Part shown: piece after piece, positions 24,876 to 33,184 of the stretch
How positions within the stretch are numbered: the first letter of the stretch is position 1
How the letters are laid out: each line of letters starts with the position of its first letter
Assembly: GCA_023388075.1 (NCBI GenBank)
Contig: JAEWGX010000014.1
Span: forward strand, 1-62,998
Direction of reading: 5' to 3'
Source of the DNA: Pseudomonadota bacterium
GTDB lineage: Bacteria; Pseudomonadota; Gammaproteobacteria; Burkholderiales; Burkholderiaceae_E
DNA: 62,998 bases
Program-made: the position numbers and the translations under genes
The notes under the pieces: generated by a model
What the model was told of the DNA's origin: nothing
The model's input: the letters and a program-made list of their open reading frames with translations, nothing else
The model's database searches: none

Positions 24876-26540
24876 CTATACACGATGGAGGTCGAAGCCG
24901 ACCTTCTCGCCTGTCCCGTAGACCTTGAGCGCACCGCGCTCGCCGACCGCGTTGGGTCGCTGGAAGATCCAGTTCTGCCAGGCGGTGAGCCGCCCGAAGA
25001 TGCGGGTCAGCATGTTCTCGCGCACCGGAAACCGCAGGTTCGCCTCCATGCCGGTGAGCGCGTCCGGCGACATCGCGACGCGCTCCTCGATCGCGATGCG
25101 GATCTCGTCGGCCCAGTCGATGTCGTCAGGCGCCGCGGTGACCAGGCCGAGCTTCTCGGCGGCAACGGCATCCAGGGGCTTCTGCGCCGCCGCCCGCGCG
25201 GCCTCCAGCGGCCCCGCCTCGTCGTGGAAGCGCCGCTGCAGGCGCGTCTGATCGTTCACCATCGGATAGAACCCGAAGTTCATCCCGGTGAGGACCAGGC
25301 TCGGTGCGCCGGCCGGATCGTCCGGCAGCGCCAGCATGTAGGTGCGGTCCGCGGCGAAGGCGAGCTCCGCCAGCGTTCCGGCGAAGCAGGACCCCGGCTC
25401 GATGAGGGCGAACAGCGATCGCGAGGAGACGTCCAGCCGCGCCAGCGTACGCCGCAGCAGCCCGATGGTTTGCGTGACGAGCCAGTGGTCGCGATGCTGG
25501 AGCAGCGCCTCGTCCACCGCCGTGACGGCCGCGATATCGCCGCTGGTCTTCAGCAGCCAGACGCCGATGTCGAGCTCGTTGGTGCGCATGGAAAGGATCG
25601 CGTCGTCCAGCTCGCGCGCCATGGCAAGGGGCCACCAGGCCTCGCCGGCGGCTTCGATGCCGGCGGCGTCCGTGGGCTGCGGCGTCCGCGGCGCGCGCAC
25701 CGTGAAGGTGGCCGTCCGCTTCGCGCGGTCGATCTCCACCGTGAGATGGCGGTAGCGCAACGCGTCGGCCGAATCCTCCCGCTGCAGTCGCGACAGCGCC
25801 ACCGCCTTGGCTTCGCGTGGCCGGTGGCTCTCCGCCGCCAGGCGCGCCGCGCGTTCGTTCACGGCCGCGGCGAACTGGGCCGGCTTGACTGCCGCGTCCA
25901 CCAGGCGCCACTCCACCGCGCGCTGTCCCCGCACGCCTTCGACGCTGGTGCAGAACAGGTCCGCGAGATCGTGCCGCACGCGACGCTTGTCGGTCACCCG
26001 GGTCAGCCCGCCGGTGCCTGGCAGCACCCCGAGCAGGGGCACCTCCGGCAGCGAGACCGAAGAGGACCGGTCGTCCACCAGCACGATCTCGTCGCAGGCC
26101 AGCGCGAGCTCGTAGCCACCCCCGGCACAGGCGCCGTTCACCGCCGCGATGAAGCGGATCCCGTCGTGGCGCGAGGAATCCTCCATGCCGTTGCGGGTTT
26201 CGTTGGTGAACTTGCAGAAGTTGACCTTCCAGGCGTGGCTGGATCGGCCGAGCATGAAGATGTTCGCGCCCGAGCAGAAGATCCGGTCCTTGGCGCTGGT
26301 GACGATGACCGAGCGCACCTGCGGATGCTCGAAGCGGATGCGATTGAGCGCGTCGTGCAGCTCGATGTCGACGCCGAGGTCGTAGCTGTTGAGCTTCAGC
26401 TTGTATCCGGGCTGGATGCCGCCGTCCTCGGCCACGTCCAGATGCAGCCGCGCGACCTCGCCCTCGACCTCCAGGCGCCAGTGACGGTACTGGCCGGGCT
26501 CCGTGCGATAGTCGACTCGCGGCAGGGCGTCGTCACCCAT
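24876..26540 (-). CDS. boxC: 2,3-epoxybenzoyl-CoA dihydrolase BoxC
   Basis: A 554-residue crotonase-superfamily protein with two crotonase-like halves, the characteristic BoxC size. Features include FCSGANIFMLG, AVNGACAGGGYELALACDEI and PLLGVLPGTGGLTRV. It hydrolyses 2,3-epoxybenzoyl-CoA, opening the ring and releasing formate to give 3,4-dehydroadipyl-CoA semialdehyde. The ATG at 26540 has an AGGAGA site. The open frame extends 37 codons further upstream, but those residues are not conserved-looking. It is the first gene of boxC-boxB-boxA, driven from the promoter near 26650. Confidence 0.93.
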   Translation of the reverse strand: MGDDALPRVDYRTEPGQYRHWRLEVEGEVARLHLDVAEDGGIQPGYKLKLNSYDLGVDIELHDALNRIRFEHPQVRSVIVTSAKDRIFCSGANIFMLGRSSHAWKVNFCKFTNETRNGMEDSSRHDGIRFIAAVNGACAGGGYELALACDEIVLVDDRSSSVSLPEVPLLGVLPGTGGLTRVTDKRRVRHDLADLFCTSVEGVRGQRAVEWRLVDAAVKPAQFAAAVNERAARLAAESHRPREAKAVALSRLQREDSADALRYRHLTVEIDRAKRTATFTVRAPRTPQPTDAAGIEAAGEAWWPLAMARELDDAILSMRTNELDIGVWLLKTSGDIAAVTAVDEALLQHRDHWLVTQTIGLLRRTLARLDVSSRSLFALIEPGSCFAGTLAELAFAADRTYMLALPDDPAGAPSLVLTGMNFGFYPMVNDQTRLQRRFHDEAGPLEAARAAAQKPLDAVAAEKLGLVTAAPDDIDWADEIRIAIEERVAMSPDALTGMEANLRFPVRENMLTRIFGRLTAWQNWIFQRPNAVGERGALKVYGTGEKVGFDLHRV

Positions 26541-26643
26541 GGTGTCTCTCCTGGTAGTTCGGTAGCTCGACGCTGGGTCGAGATGGATGGGAAGGCGCAG
26601 ATGGCCGGGCGCAGGTCGCCGGGATGACCCGCTGGCGTAGCCA

Positions 26644-26676
26644 GGCATCATACTGCATCCCCAAGCGCCTGGTCAA
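26644..26676 (-). promoter_or_regulatory. boxC promoter with candidate BoxR motif
   Basis: On the reverse strand TTGACC (26676-26671) is followed after 18 bases by TATGAT (26652-26647), a good sigma-70 match. The -10 lies within GGATGCAGTATGATGCC (26660-26644). That sequence is repeated with 13 of 17 matches in front of boxR at 27771-27755. The leader to the boxC start would be about 100 bases. The regulator link is inferred from the shared motif. Confidence 0.55.
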
Positions 26677-26684
26677 GCAACCTG

Positions 26685-27734
26685 TCATGCAACAAACTTC
26701 ATATCCTCCGACCTTCGTCCCAACCGTTCCCGCACCATTCCCAGCAGCAGCACGAACGTCCGCTCGAGGTCCTGCCGGCTGGTGTCCAGGGTGCAGTCCG
26801 CCTTCGAGTAGAAGGCCGCGCGCCCGGACAGGATCCGCTTGAGGTCTTCCATCGCCTCCCTGCTCGCCGCCATCGGCCGGGTGTCCCCCTGGGCCGCGAC
26901 GCGGTTCATGTGATCCGCAGGGTCCGCACGCAACCACACGGTGGTGCACCGGGCAAGGACCTGGTTGAAGCTCGCCGGATCGGACACGATGCCGCCCGGC
27001 GTGGCGATCACGGCGTCCTCGTAATTGGCGAGAATGCCGTCGATGCCCCGGCGCTCGTAGCGGCGGTAGGCACCGGTTCCGTAGAGGTCGTGGATCTCCC
27101 GGATGCTGCAGCCGGCCAGCTTCTCGATCTCCCGGCTGAGCTCGATGAACGGAAAGTCCAGCGCGTCGGCCAGCATCTGTCCCAGCGTCGACTTGCCGGC
27201 GCCACGCAGGCCGATCAGCGCGATGCGGCCCTGCCGCCCTCCGTCGCGGCCGGCATGGCCGAGATGCTCGGTGAGGAGCAGCCGCGCCTGGCGCAGCTCC
27301 GCCTCGCTGCGATGCTCCAGCAGCTCCCGGATCATCAGCCATTCCGGCGAACGGGTGGTGACATCCCCCACCAGCTCGGCGAGCGGGCACTGCAACGCCT
27401 CGGCAACCTGCTGCAGGACGAGGATCGACGCGTTGCCGATGCCGTACTCCAGGTTGGCGAGATGCCGCTCCGAGACGTCGGCGGCCGCCGCGGCCGCCTT
27501 GCGCGTGAGACCGCGCTGGGCTCGCAAGGTGCGCACGCGCTCACCCAGCGCGACCAGCAGGGGATGCTTGCCAAGCCCGGGCGCAGCGTCCTGCGCCCGG
27601 GAGGGCCTGGGCCGTTCGAGGGGGGCCGTGGACGGATCACGCGATGCCGGATCACGCGAATCGCGGCGCCGCTCCGGGTGGCTGCGCGCGTCGGCCTGCG
27701 CGTCGGCGTGGGCGTCGGCCTGGATATCTGGCAT
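26685..27734 (-). CDS. boxR: BoxR-type regulator: XRE helix-turn-helix fused to shikimate-kinase-like domain
   Basis: A 349-residue protein of the BzdR/BoxR family. The N-terminal ~50 residues are low complexity with Ala-Asp-His/Gln repeats. An XRE helix-turn-helix covers about 63-118 and a shikimate-kinase-like domain starts at about 170 with Walker A GLRGAGKST (175-183). Family members repress box or bzd genes and sense benzoyl-CoA with the kinase-like domain. It is transcribed in the same direction as boxCBA, 144 bases upstream of boxC, and divergently from the cupin-ligase pair. Confidence 0.93.
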   Translation of the reverse strand: MPDIQADAHADAQADARSHPERRRDSRDPASRDPSTAPLERPRPSRAQDAAPGLGKHPLLVALGERVRTLRAQRGLTRKAAAAAADVSERHLANLEYGIGNASILVLQQVAEALQCPLAELVGDVTTRSPEWLMIRELLEHRSEAELRQARLLLTEHLGHAGRDGGRQGRIALIGLRGAGKSTLGQMLADALDFPFIELSREIEKLAGCSIREIHDLYGTGAYRRYERRGIDGILANYEDAVIATPGGIVSDPASFNQVLARCTTVWLRADPADHMNRVAAQGDTRPMAASREAMEDLKRILSGRAAFYSKADCTLDTSRQDLERTFVLLLGMVRERLGRRSEDMKFVA

Positions 27735-27754
27735 GGTCGCTCCGGTCGGGTTAT

Positions 27755-27771
27755 GGCACTATACTTCATTC
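27755..27771. promoter_or_regulatory. Shared 17-bp motif in the boxR/cupin divergent promoter
   Basis: GGCACTATACTTCATTC (forward reading) matches GGCATCATACTGCATCC at the boxC promoter at 13 of 17 positions. It contains TATACT on the forward strand (27760-27765) and TATAGT on the reverse strand, so -10 elements for boxR and the cupin gene overlap. A regulator bound here could control both directions. Confidence 0.5.
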
Positions 27772-27830
27772 ACCCATCTTCCGCCCCTCCCGCATCGCGG
27801 CGCGGGGCCCAGCCAGAGGAGACGACGCGG

Positions 27831-28295
27831 ATGGCAACCGGCGAGGAGACCCGCTACCCCGGCCCCCTGAAGCTCGGGGAGCGCGATACGGTCCTGCGTC
27901 TCGACACGCTCGAGTCGACCCCCTGGCAGGATGGGGGCCTCCTGCCCGGCAACGCCTACCGCGAGCTCGCGGTGGGGGCGGCCACCGCCGGACGCGTCGG
28001 CCTGCGCCACCTGCGCGCCACCGCGGCCTTCGATCGCGAGACCGGCTGGCACTGGCACGACATGGACGTGCACGCGGTGTTCGTGATTCGTGGCCACATC
28101 ACCTTCCGCTACAAGGACGTGCCCGGCGAGCACGTCGTTCGCGCCGGTGAGTGCATCACGCAGCCGGCCGGCGTGCCGCACAACGTGGTGGACCGTTCGG
28201 CGGACCTCGAGCTGATCGAGCTCACGTTGCCGCAGCGCTTCGCCACCACCGAGATCGACGAAGCGAGCGCCACCGTCGCCGAGGATTCCCGATGA
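27831..28295 (+). CDS. Cupin domain-containing protein
   Basis: A 154-residue single-cupin protein. Metal ligands are suggested by HWHDMDVHAVFVIRG (motif 1) and AGECITQPAGVPHNV (motif 2). The start at 27831 follows AGAGGAG. It overlaps the next ligase gene by four bases (ATGA), so the two are coupled and probably act on the same compound. Small cupins beside aromatic-acid ligases often have unknown or auxiliary roles. An enzymatic function cannot be assigned from sequence. Confidence 0.8.
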   Translation: MATGEETRYPGPLKLGERDTVLRLDTLESTPWQDGGLLPGNAYRELAVGAATAGRVGLRHLRATAAFDRETGWHWHDMDVHAVFVIRGHITFRYKDVPGEHVVRAGECITQPAGVPHNVVDRSADLELIELTLPQRFATTEIDEASATVAEDSR

Positions 28296-30148
28296 ACGAC
28301 TCCGCCCTGGCGGCACGCACTGCCCAGACGCTCTTCGCCCGCCCGGATCTGGTCGTCGAGGCGCGGCCGGACGGCACGCAGCTCGTGCGCGCCCGGCAGC
28401 CGCTCGGCGCCTATTCCCGCTGCATCGGCGAGTGGCTGGTCCACTGGGCCACCGAGTCCCCGGAACGCACCTTCCTCGCCGAGCGCCAGGACGGCGAGTG
28501 GACCACGGTGAGCTACAGCGAGGCGCATTCCACCGTGCTCGCGCTCGCCACCGCGATGCTCGAGAACGGCCTGGGGCCGCAGCGTCCGCTGGTGCTGCTC
28601 TCGGACAACTCGATCCAGCACGCGCTGCTCAGCCTCGCCGCCATGCACGTGGGCATCCCCGCGGTTCCCGTTTCGCCTGCGTACTCGCTGATGTCGCGCG
28701 ACCATGGCAAGCTCAAGGGGATCGTCCAGAGTCTTTCGCCAGGCTTCATCCACGCCGCGCCTGCCGCCCGCTTCGCCCCTGCGCTTGCCGCCATCGACGG
28801 ATTGCACGACGCGACGGTGATTCTCGACGACCCCGCGGCGGTCCCCGCGGTCAAGGCCGGCAAGCTCGACTTCGCCAGCCTGACGGAGCGCACCGATGAC
28901 CCGCGGGTTCGGAACGCCTTCCAGGCGGTGGACGGCGACACGGTGGCCAAGGTCCTCTTCACCTCCGGATCCACCGGCATTCCCAAGGGGGTCGTCAACA
29001 CGCAGCGGATGATGTGCGCGAGCCAGCAGGCGAAGCTGCAGGTCTGGCCGTTCCTGGCGGAAACGCCCCCCGTCATCGTGGACTGGCTGCCGTGGAACCA
29101 CACCTTCGGCGGCAATCACAACTTCAACATGGTGCTGCGCAACGGCGGCACGCTCTACATCGACTCGGGCAAGGCGGCTCCGGGCCTCTTCGACGCGACG
29201 CTGGCCAACCTGCGCGAGATCTCCCCCACCATCTACTTCAACGTGCCGCGCGGCTACGACTTCTTGGTGGCCGCACTGGAGAAGGACGAGGCCCTGCGCA
29301 AGCGCTTCTTCGAGCGGTTGCAGGTGATCTTCTACGCGGCGGCCGCCCTGCCCCAGCATCTCTGGGATGCGCTTCTGCGCCTCAGTCGCGAGGCCACCGG
29401 CCAGCCGCTGCCGATGGTGGCGGCCTGGGGTTCCACCGAAACCTCGCCGCTTGCGACGGACTGCCACTTCCAGGCGGAGCGCACCGGCGTGATCGGCGTG
29501 CCGGTACCCGGCTGCGAGCTGAAGCTCGCACCATCCGGAGACAAGCTGGAAGTGCGGGTGCGCGGCGTGAACGTCACGCCCGGCTACTGGCGCGACGAGA
29601 AGCTCACCGCCGCGGCCTTCGACGAGGAAGGGTTCTATCGCATCGGCGACGCGGTGCGCTGGCTGGACCCGGCGCGTCCGGAATCAGGGCTGCTGTTCGA
29701 CGGCCGGATCGCGGAGGACTTCAAGCTCACCTCGGGGACGTGGGTGAACGTCGGCATGCTGCGGGTCCGGGCGCTGGAGGCGCTGGCCCCCGTGGCGCAG
29801 GACGTGGTGGTCTGCGGACACGACCGCGACGACGTACGGCTGCTGGTGTTCCCCAACGCGGCCGCCTGCCGCCAGCTCGCCGGACTGGACGCGCAGGCGC
29901 CGCTTGCCGATGCCATCACCTCGGCGCCGGTTCGCGCGGTGCTGTCGAAAGGTCTGGAGCGGATGCGCGAGGAGTCGACCGGGTCGTCCACCCGGGTCGC
30001 GGCGGTCCGCCTGATGGAGGAGCCGCCTTCGATCGATGCCGGCGAGATCACCGACAAGGGCTACATCAACCAGCGCGCGGTGCTGGAACGGCGAAGCGAG
30101 CTGGTGCGGGATCTCTACCGCTCCCCCGCCGAGGGCGCCGACGCCTGA
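28292..30148 (+). CDS. Feruloyl-CoA synthase-like acyl-CoA ligase
   Basis: A 618-residue adenylate-forming ligase. The P-loop is FTSGSTGIPKGV and WGSTETSP precedes the acyl-binding site. The A8 hinge is unusual (FDGRIAEDFKLTSGTWVNVG), as in the bacterial feruloyl-CoA synthase subfamily. It activates an aromatic carboxylic acid with ATP and CoA. Next to the box genes it may supply benzoyl-CoA or a ring-substituted analogue, since no typical benzoate-CoA ligase is seen in the window. Substrate assignment is uncertain. Confidence 0.8.
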   Translation: MNDSALAARTAQTLFARPDLVVEARPDGTQLVRARQPLGAYSRCIGEWLVHWATESPERTFLAERQDGEWTTVSYSEAHSTVLALATAMLENGLGPQRPLVLLSDNSIQHALLSLAAMHVGIPAVPVSPAYSLMSRDHGKLKGIVQSLSPGFIHAAPAARFAPALAAIDGLHDATVILDDPAAVPAVKAGKLDFASLTERTDDPRVRNAFQAVDGDTVAKVLFTSGSTGIPKGVVNTQRMMCASQQAKLQVWPFLAETPPVIVDWLPWNHTFGGNHNFNMVLRNGGTLYIDSGKAAPGLFDATLANLREISPTIYFNVPRGYDFLVAALEKDEALRKRFFERLQVIFYAAAALPQHLWDALLRLSREATGQPLPMVAAWGSTETSPLATDCHFQAERTGVIGVPVPGCELKLAPSGDKLEVRVRGVNVTPGYWRDEKLTAAAFDEEGFYRIGDAVRWLDPARPESGLLFDGRIAEDFKLTSGTWVNVGMLRVRALEALAPVAQDVVVCGHDRDDVRLLVFPNAAACRQLAGLDAQAPLADAITSAPVRAVLSKGLERMREESTGSSTRVAAVRLMEEPPSIDAGEITDKGYINQRAVLERRSELVRDLYRSPAEGADA

Positions 30149-30219
30149 ACGTTCGGCCCTCGCATCGCGGCGGGCCCTACGCTCCTCCACCCTTCACCGG
30201 GAGCGCCCCCCAAGGAGCC

Positions 30220-30238
30220 GCCCTCCTCACAGGAGGGC
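30220..30238. terminator. Hairpin between convergent genes
   Basis: GCCCTCCT-CAC-AGGAGGGC is a perfect 8-bp stem in the 148-base gap between the convergent ligase and SDR stops. There is no T tract, so intrinsic termination is uncertain. Confidence 0.4.
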
Positions 30239-30296
30239 CGACAGCAGCCGGGCGCAGGCTCCAGCAGCAGGAAGCCGGCCGCCGCGATCGCGCGTC

Positions 30297-31061
30297 TCAG
30301 ATCGCGAGGCTCCCGACGCTTGCGCCACCACACACGTACAGCACCTGCCCGGTGACGAAGCCGTTCTCCGCGTCGGCGAAGAAGCGCACCGCGCGCGCCA
30401 CGTCCTGTGGCTCGCCCAGGCGCTTCACGGGGATCGCCGCGGCCAGTCCGCGCTCGCGGTCGCTGCCCGCGGGGATGACGTCGTGGAACATCTCGGTGGC
30501 GCGGATCGGCCCGGGCGCCACCACGTTGACCGTGATGCCATGCGGCGCCAGCTCCAGTGCCCAGGTGCGGGCCATGCCCAGCATGCCGGCCTTGGTCGCG
30601 GAATAGCTGGTGCGGGTCTGCAGGCCCAGTGCGGCGCGCGAGGACAGCAGCACCACCCGGCCGAAGCCACGCGCCTGCATGCCCGGCAGCGCCCCCTGCA
30701 CCAGTTGCACGGCGCAGCCCAGGTGCAGGTTGACCAGCGCGTCGAGATCGGACAGGTCCACCTCCGGCAGCAGCGCCGGGCGGATCACGCCGGCGTTGTG
30801 GACCAGGGTGTCCACCTCGAACTCGCGGGCGAGCGCCGTGACCGCCTGCGCCGTCGCCTGGCGATCCATCAGGTCGACCTCGACGCTGTGCAGCCGCGGA
30901 TGATCGATGTCGCATCGGCGCCGTGCGAGCGACACCACCTCGTAGCCGTGCGCGAGCAGGTCCTCGCAGATGGCGCGGCCGATGCCGGTGCTGCCGCCGG
31001 TCACCGCGGCAACGCGAGGGGCGCGAGCGTCGCCTTCCGGCGACCGGGCGGCGACACTCAC
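30297..31061 (-). CDS. SDR family oxidoreductase
   Basis: A 254-residue SDR. It has TGGSTGIG for cofactor binding, VHNAGV, the catalytic YSATKAG, and a C-terminus VTGQVLYVCGGASVG typical of 3-oxoacyl-reductase-like members. The GTG start at 31061 overlaps the cyclase stop (GTGA), which is the best-supported start because no ATG lies nearby. It is the last gene of the reverse-strand cluster 41676-30297 and probably oxidises or reduces an acyl-CoA or ring intermediate there. Confidence 0.8.
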   Translation of the reverse strand: MSVAARSPEGDARAPRVAAVTGGSTGIGRAICEDLLAHGYEVVSLARRRCDIDHPRLHSVEVDLMDRQATAQAVTALAREFEVDTLVHNAGVIRPALLPEVDLSDLDALVNLHLGCAVQLVQGALPGMQARGFGRVVLLSSRAALGLQTRTSYSATKAGMLGMARTWALELAPHGITVNVVAPGPIRATEMFHDVIPAGSDRERGLAAAIPVKRLGEPQDVARAVRFFADAENGFVTGQVLYVCGGASVGSLAI

Positions 31062-31894
31062 GAGCTGGCTCCGACCAGCGCCAGCACCCGCAGCGGACTG
31101 CCGCTGCCCTTCTCGATCTTGAGCGGCGGGCAGATCAGCACCGCGCCCGCCGCCGGCAGCAGGTCCAGGTTCGAGAGACACTGCAGCCCGTAACGCCCGG
31201 AGCCGTGCATCAGGTAGTGGCACGGGTACGGCGGCCGCAGGTGAAAGCCCTGTCCGGCATCCGTGCCGATCGCCTCGGAGCCGAATCCGAGCACGTCGCG
31301 CTGCTCGATCAGGAAGCGCACCGCCTCGGCGCTCGGCCCCGGCGTGTGCTGGCCGGTCTCGTCGAAGTTCTGATAGGCCTCCGGGTCCTTGCGCTTGGAC
31401 CAGTCGGTGCGCATCAGCACCCACGCGCCTCGCGGGATGCGGCCGTGCGCGGCCTCGTGCCGCTCGATGTCGGCCACCGTCATCAGGTAGTCCGGGTCGG
31501 CCTCGGCCTGCGTCGAGCAGTCGATGACGTGGGCCGGCGCGACGAAGTGGCCCACCGGGATGGTGTCGACAGAGTTGTTCGGCAGGTCGCGGCCCGAGAT
31601 CCAGTGGATCGGCGCGTCGAAGTGCGTGCCGGTGTGCTCGCCGCAGGAGAAGTTGTTCCAGTACCAGCCCGGCCCGCGCTCGTCGTACTTGGAAACCTCC
31701 TCGATGCGAAACGGCCAGCACTGCCCCATCTCCGGCGGCAGCGCGATCTGCGGAAACTCCGGCGTGAGCGTCTGCGTGAGATCGATCACCCGGATGCGTC
31801 CGGTCGCGAGGGCCGCGACGAGTTGACCGAGGATGTCGGCAGCCGACATCGCGGCCGGCTTCTCGAGGGTTGTCGTCGTCATGTCCTGCTCCAT
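31058..31894 (-). CDS. Cyclase family protein (kynurenine formamidase / isatin hydrolase fold)
   Basis: A 278-residue metal hydrolase. The family motif is HTGTHFDAPIHW (H-x-GTH-x-D-x-P-x-H). Characterised members hydrolyse N-formylkynurenine or open the lactam ring of isatin. In this cluster, next to indolepyruvate oxidoreductase and a Rieske dioxygenase, opening of an oxidised indole ring is an attractive role, but this is inference. The first ATG (31894) is two bases after the DUF35-SDR stop. A second ATG four codons later is possible. Confidence 0.8.
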   Translation of the reverse strand: MEQDMTTTTLEKPAAMSAADILGQLVAALATGRIRVIDLTQTLTPEFPQIALPPEMGQCWPFRIEEVSKYDERGPGWYWNNFSCGEHTGTHFDAPIHWISGRDLPNNSVDTIPVGHFVAPAHVIDCSTQAEADPDYLMTVADIERHEAAHGRIPRGAWVLMRTDWSKRKDPEAYQNFDETGQHTPGPSAEAVRFLIEQRDVLGFGSEAIGTDAGQGFHLRPPYPCHYLMHGSGRYGLQCLSNLDLLPAAGAVLICPPLKIEKGSGSPLRVLALVGASS

Positions 31895-31896
31895 GT

Positions 31897-33150
31897 TCAA
31901 CTGCCGCCCGCCGAGAGCTCGCGCTCGAGCACCTTGGGATTGTCGCGCCAGCGTTCCAGCCACTCCTGCGCCACGTCGCCGGGGTAGACATCCTCGACGC
32001 CTTCGCGCAACGCCTTCACGATCGCCCTGGCGAGCGCCTCGGGCGTGACCTTGGGCGGCGGCATGTGCTGGTTCCACTCGTCGTCGATCGGGCCGGGAAA
32101 GACGTTCACCACCCGGATGCCCGCGGGCCGCATCTCGGCGCGCAGGCACTGGGCAAGCGAATAGGCGGCCGCCTTGGAGGCGCTGAACGTGCCGTGCGGC
32201 GGATAGTTGGTGAGCGCGTAGATGGAGAGCAGGTTGACCCAGGCCGTGGCGCTGGTGACGCCGTCGGCCGAGCGGCCCTTGAGGACCGGACCGAACTCCT
32301 GCGCGAGCCGCAGCAGGCCGAAGTAGTTGATGTCCATCTCGTCGCGCGCGACATCGGTGCCCCGGCGCGCCGCGATGCCGAAGGTGCGGTGCACCTCTGC
32401 GTTGTTCACCACGATGTCCACCTTGCCGCCGATCGCGCCGGCGAGCTCGGTCACCGAGCGGGAGTTGGTCAGGTCCAGCGGCACCATGGTCACCTGCGGC
32501 AAGTCCGCGAGCGCCTCCAGTCCGCCGTACTGCTTCCACGGCTCCGCGTGGCCCACCCAGACGATGTCCGCGCCGGCCGCGACCAGCGCCCGCACGATCG
32601 CCTGGCCCACGGCGGTCTTGCCGTCGGTCACCAGGATCTTCCGGTACTTCGGGTCGCTGGTCATCTCCCTCAACATCCTGTCGTCAGCCATGTGCGCGCT
32701 TCCTTCCTTCGGAAATCCGATCAATACCGCCTCGCCGGCGCGATCGAGCCGGGCGCCGACCCTCACCCGTTGCGGCTCGTCGCCCACCTCGCCGTGCAGG
32801 TGGGCCATCACGGTGGGACCGGCGTCGAGATGGATCAGCCCCAGCCGCCACGGCAGCCGCTCGCGAAAGAACAGGTCGTTGCTGTGGTGCAGGGTGGTGG
32901 CGGCGATCAGGCGGCCCTCGCCCGTCTGCTCGCGCCACGCGAGCCGGGTCGAGAGGCATTTGCGGCAGGCCTCGCGCGGCGGGTACTGGGTGGTGCCGCA
33001 GTCATCGCAGACCTGGAGCTCGAAGCGGCCTTCCGCCGCGGCCGCGGTCAGGCCGAGCGCGACCCGGCTGCGCGCGTACGGCGGCAGGTTCATCTGCCGC
33101 GTGCGCAGGACCGGATTCTTGCGCCGCGGGCGCATCAGCGGCATGGTCAT
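31897..33150 (-). CDS. DUF35 OB-fold/zinc-ribbon protein fused to a short-chain dehydrogenase
   Basis: A 417-residue fusion. Residues about 20-150 are a DUF35 module: a rubredoxin-like zinc ribbon (CDDCGTTQYPPREACRKC) and an OB-fold (GEGRLIAATTLHHSNDLFF). Residues about 170-417 are an SDR with a weakened cofactor motif (VTDGKTAVGQAIVRAL) and an active-site region FSASKAAAYSLAQCL in which Tyr is replaced by Phe in the usual YxxxK. DUF35 proteins normally partner thiolases and channel CoA esters. The thiolase-like gene is directly upstream (34 bases). ATG at 33150 follows GGGGAG. The fusion and altered active site are unusual. Confidence 0.8.
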   Translation of the reverse strand: MTMPLMRPRRKNPVLRTRQMNLPPYARSRVALGLTAAAAEGRFELQVCDDCGTTQYPPREACRKCLSTRLAWREQTGEGRLIAATTLHHSNDLFFRERLPWRLGLIHLDAGPTVMAHLHGEVGDEPQRVRVGARLDRAGEAVLIGFPKEGSAHMADDRMLREMTSDPKYRKILVTDGKTAVGQAIVRALVAAGADIVWVGHAEPWKQYGGLEALADLPQVTMVPLDLTNSRSVTELAGAIGGKVDIVVNNAEVHRTFGIAARRGTDVARDEMDINYFGLLRLAQEFGPVLKGRSADGVTSATAWVNLLSIYALTNYPPHGTFSASKAAAYSLAQCLRAEMRPAGIRVVNVFPGPIDDEWNQHMPPPKVTPEALARAIVKALREGVEDVYPGDVAQEWLERWRDNPKVLERELSAGGS

Positions 33151-33184
33151 CGCCGGGCGCTCCCCTGTGCAGTCCCCAGGCGGC

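Noticed and set aside
21902..24928. A 1008-codon forward frame across boxA and boxB
   Set aside because: It is antisense to two genes with exact iron-sulfur and di-iron motifs and has low-complexity sequence.
26541..26651. A 37-codon N-terminal extension of boxC
   Set aside because: Residues are not BoxC-like, the inner ATG has a good ribosome site, and the extension would cover the predicted promoter -10 and transcript start.
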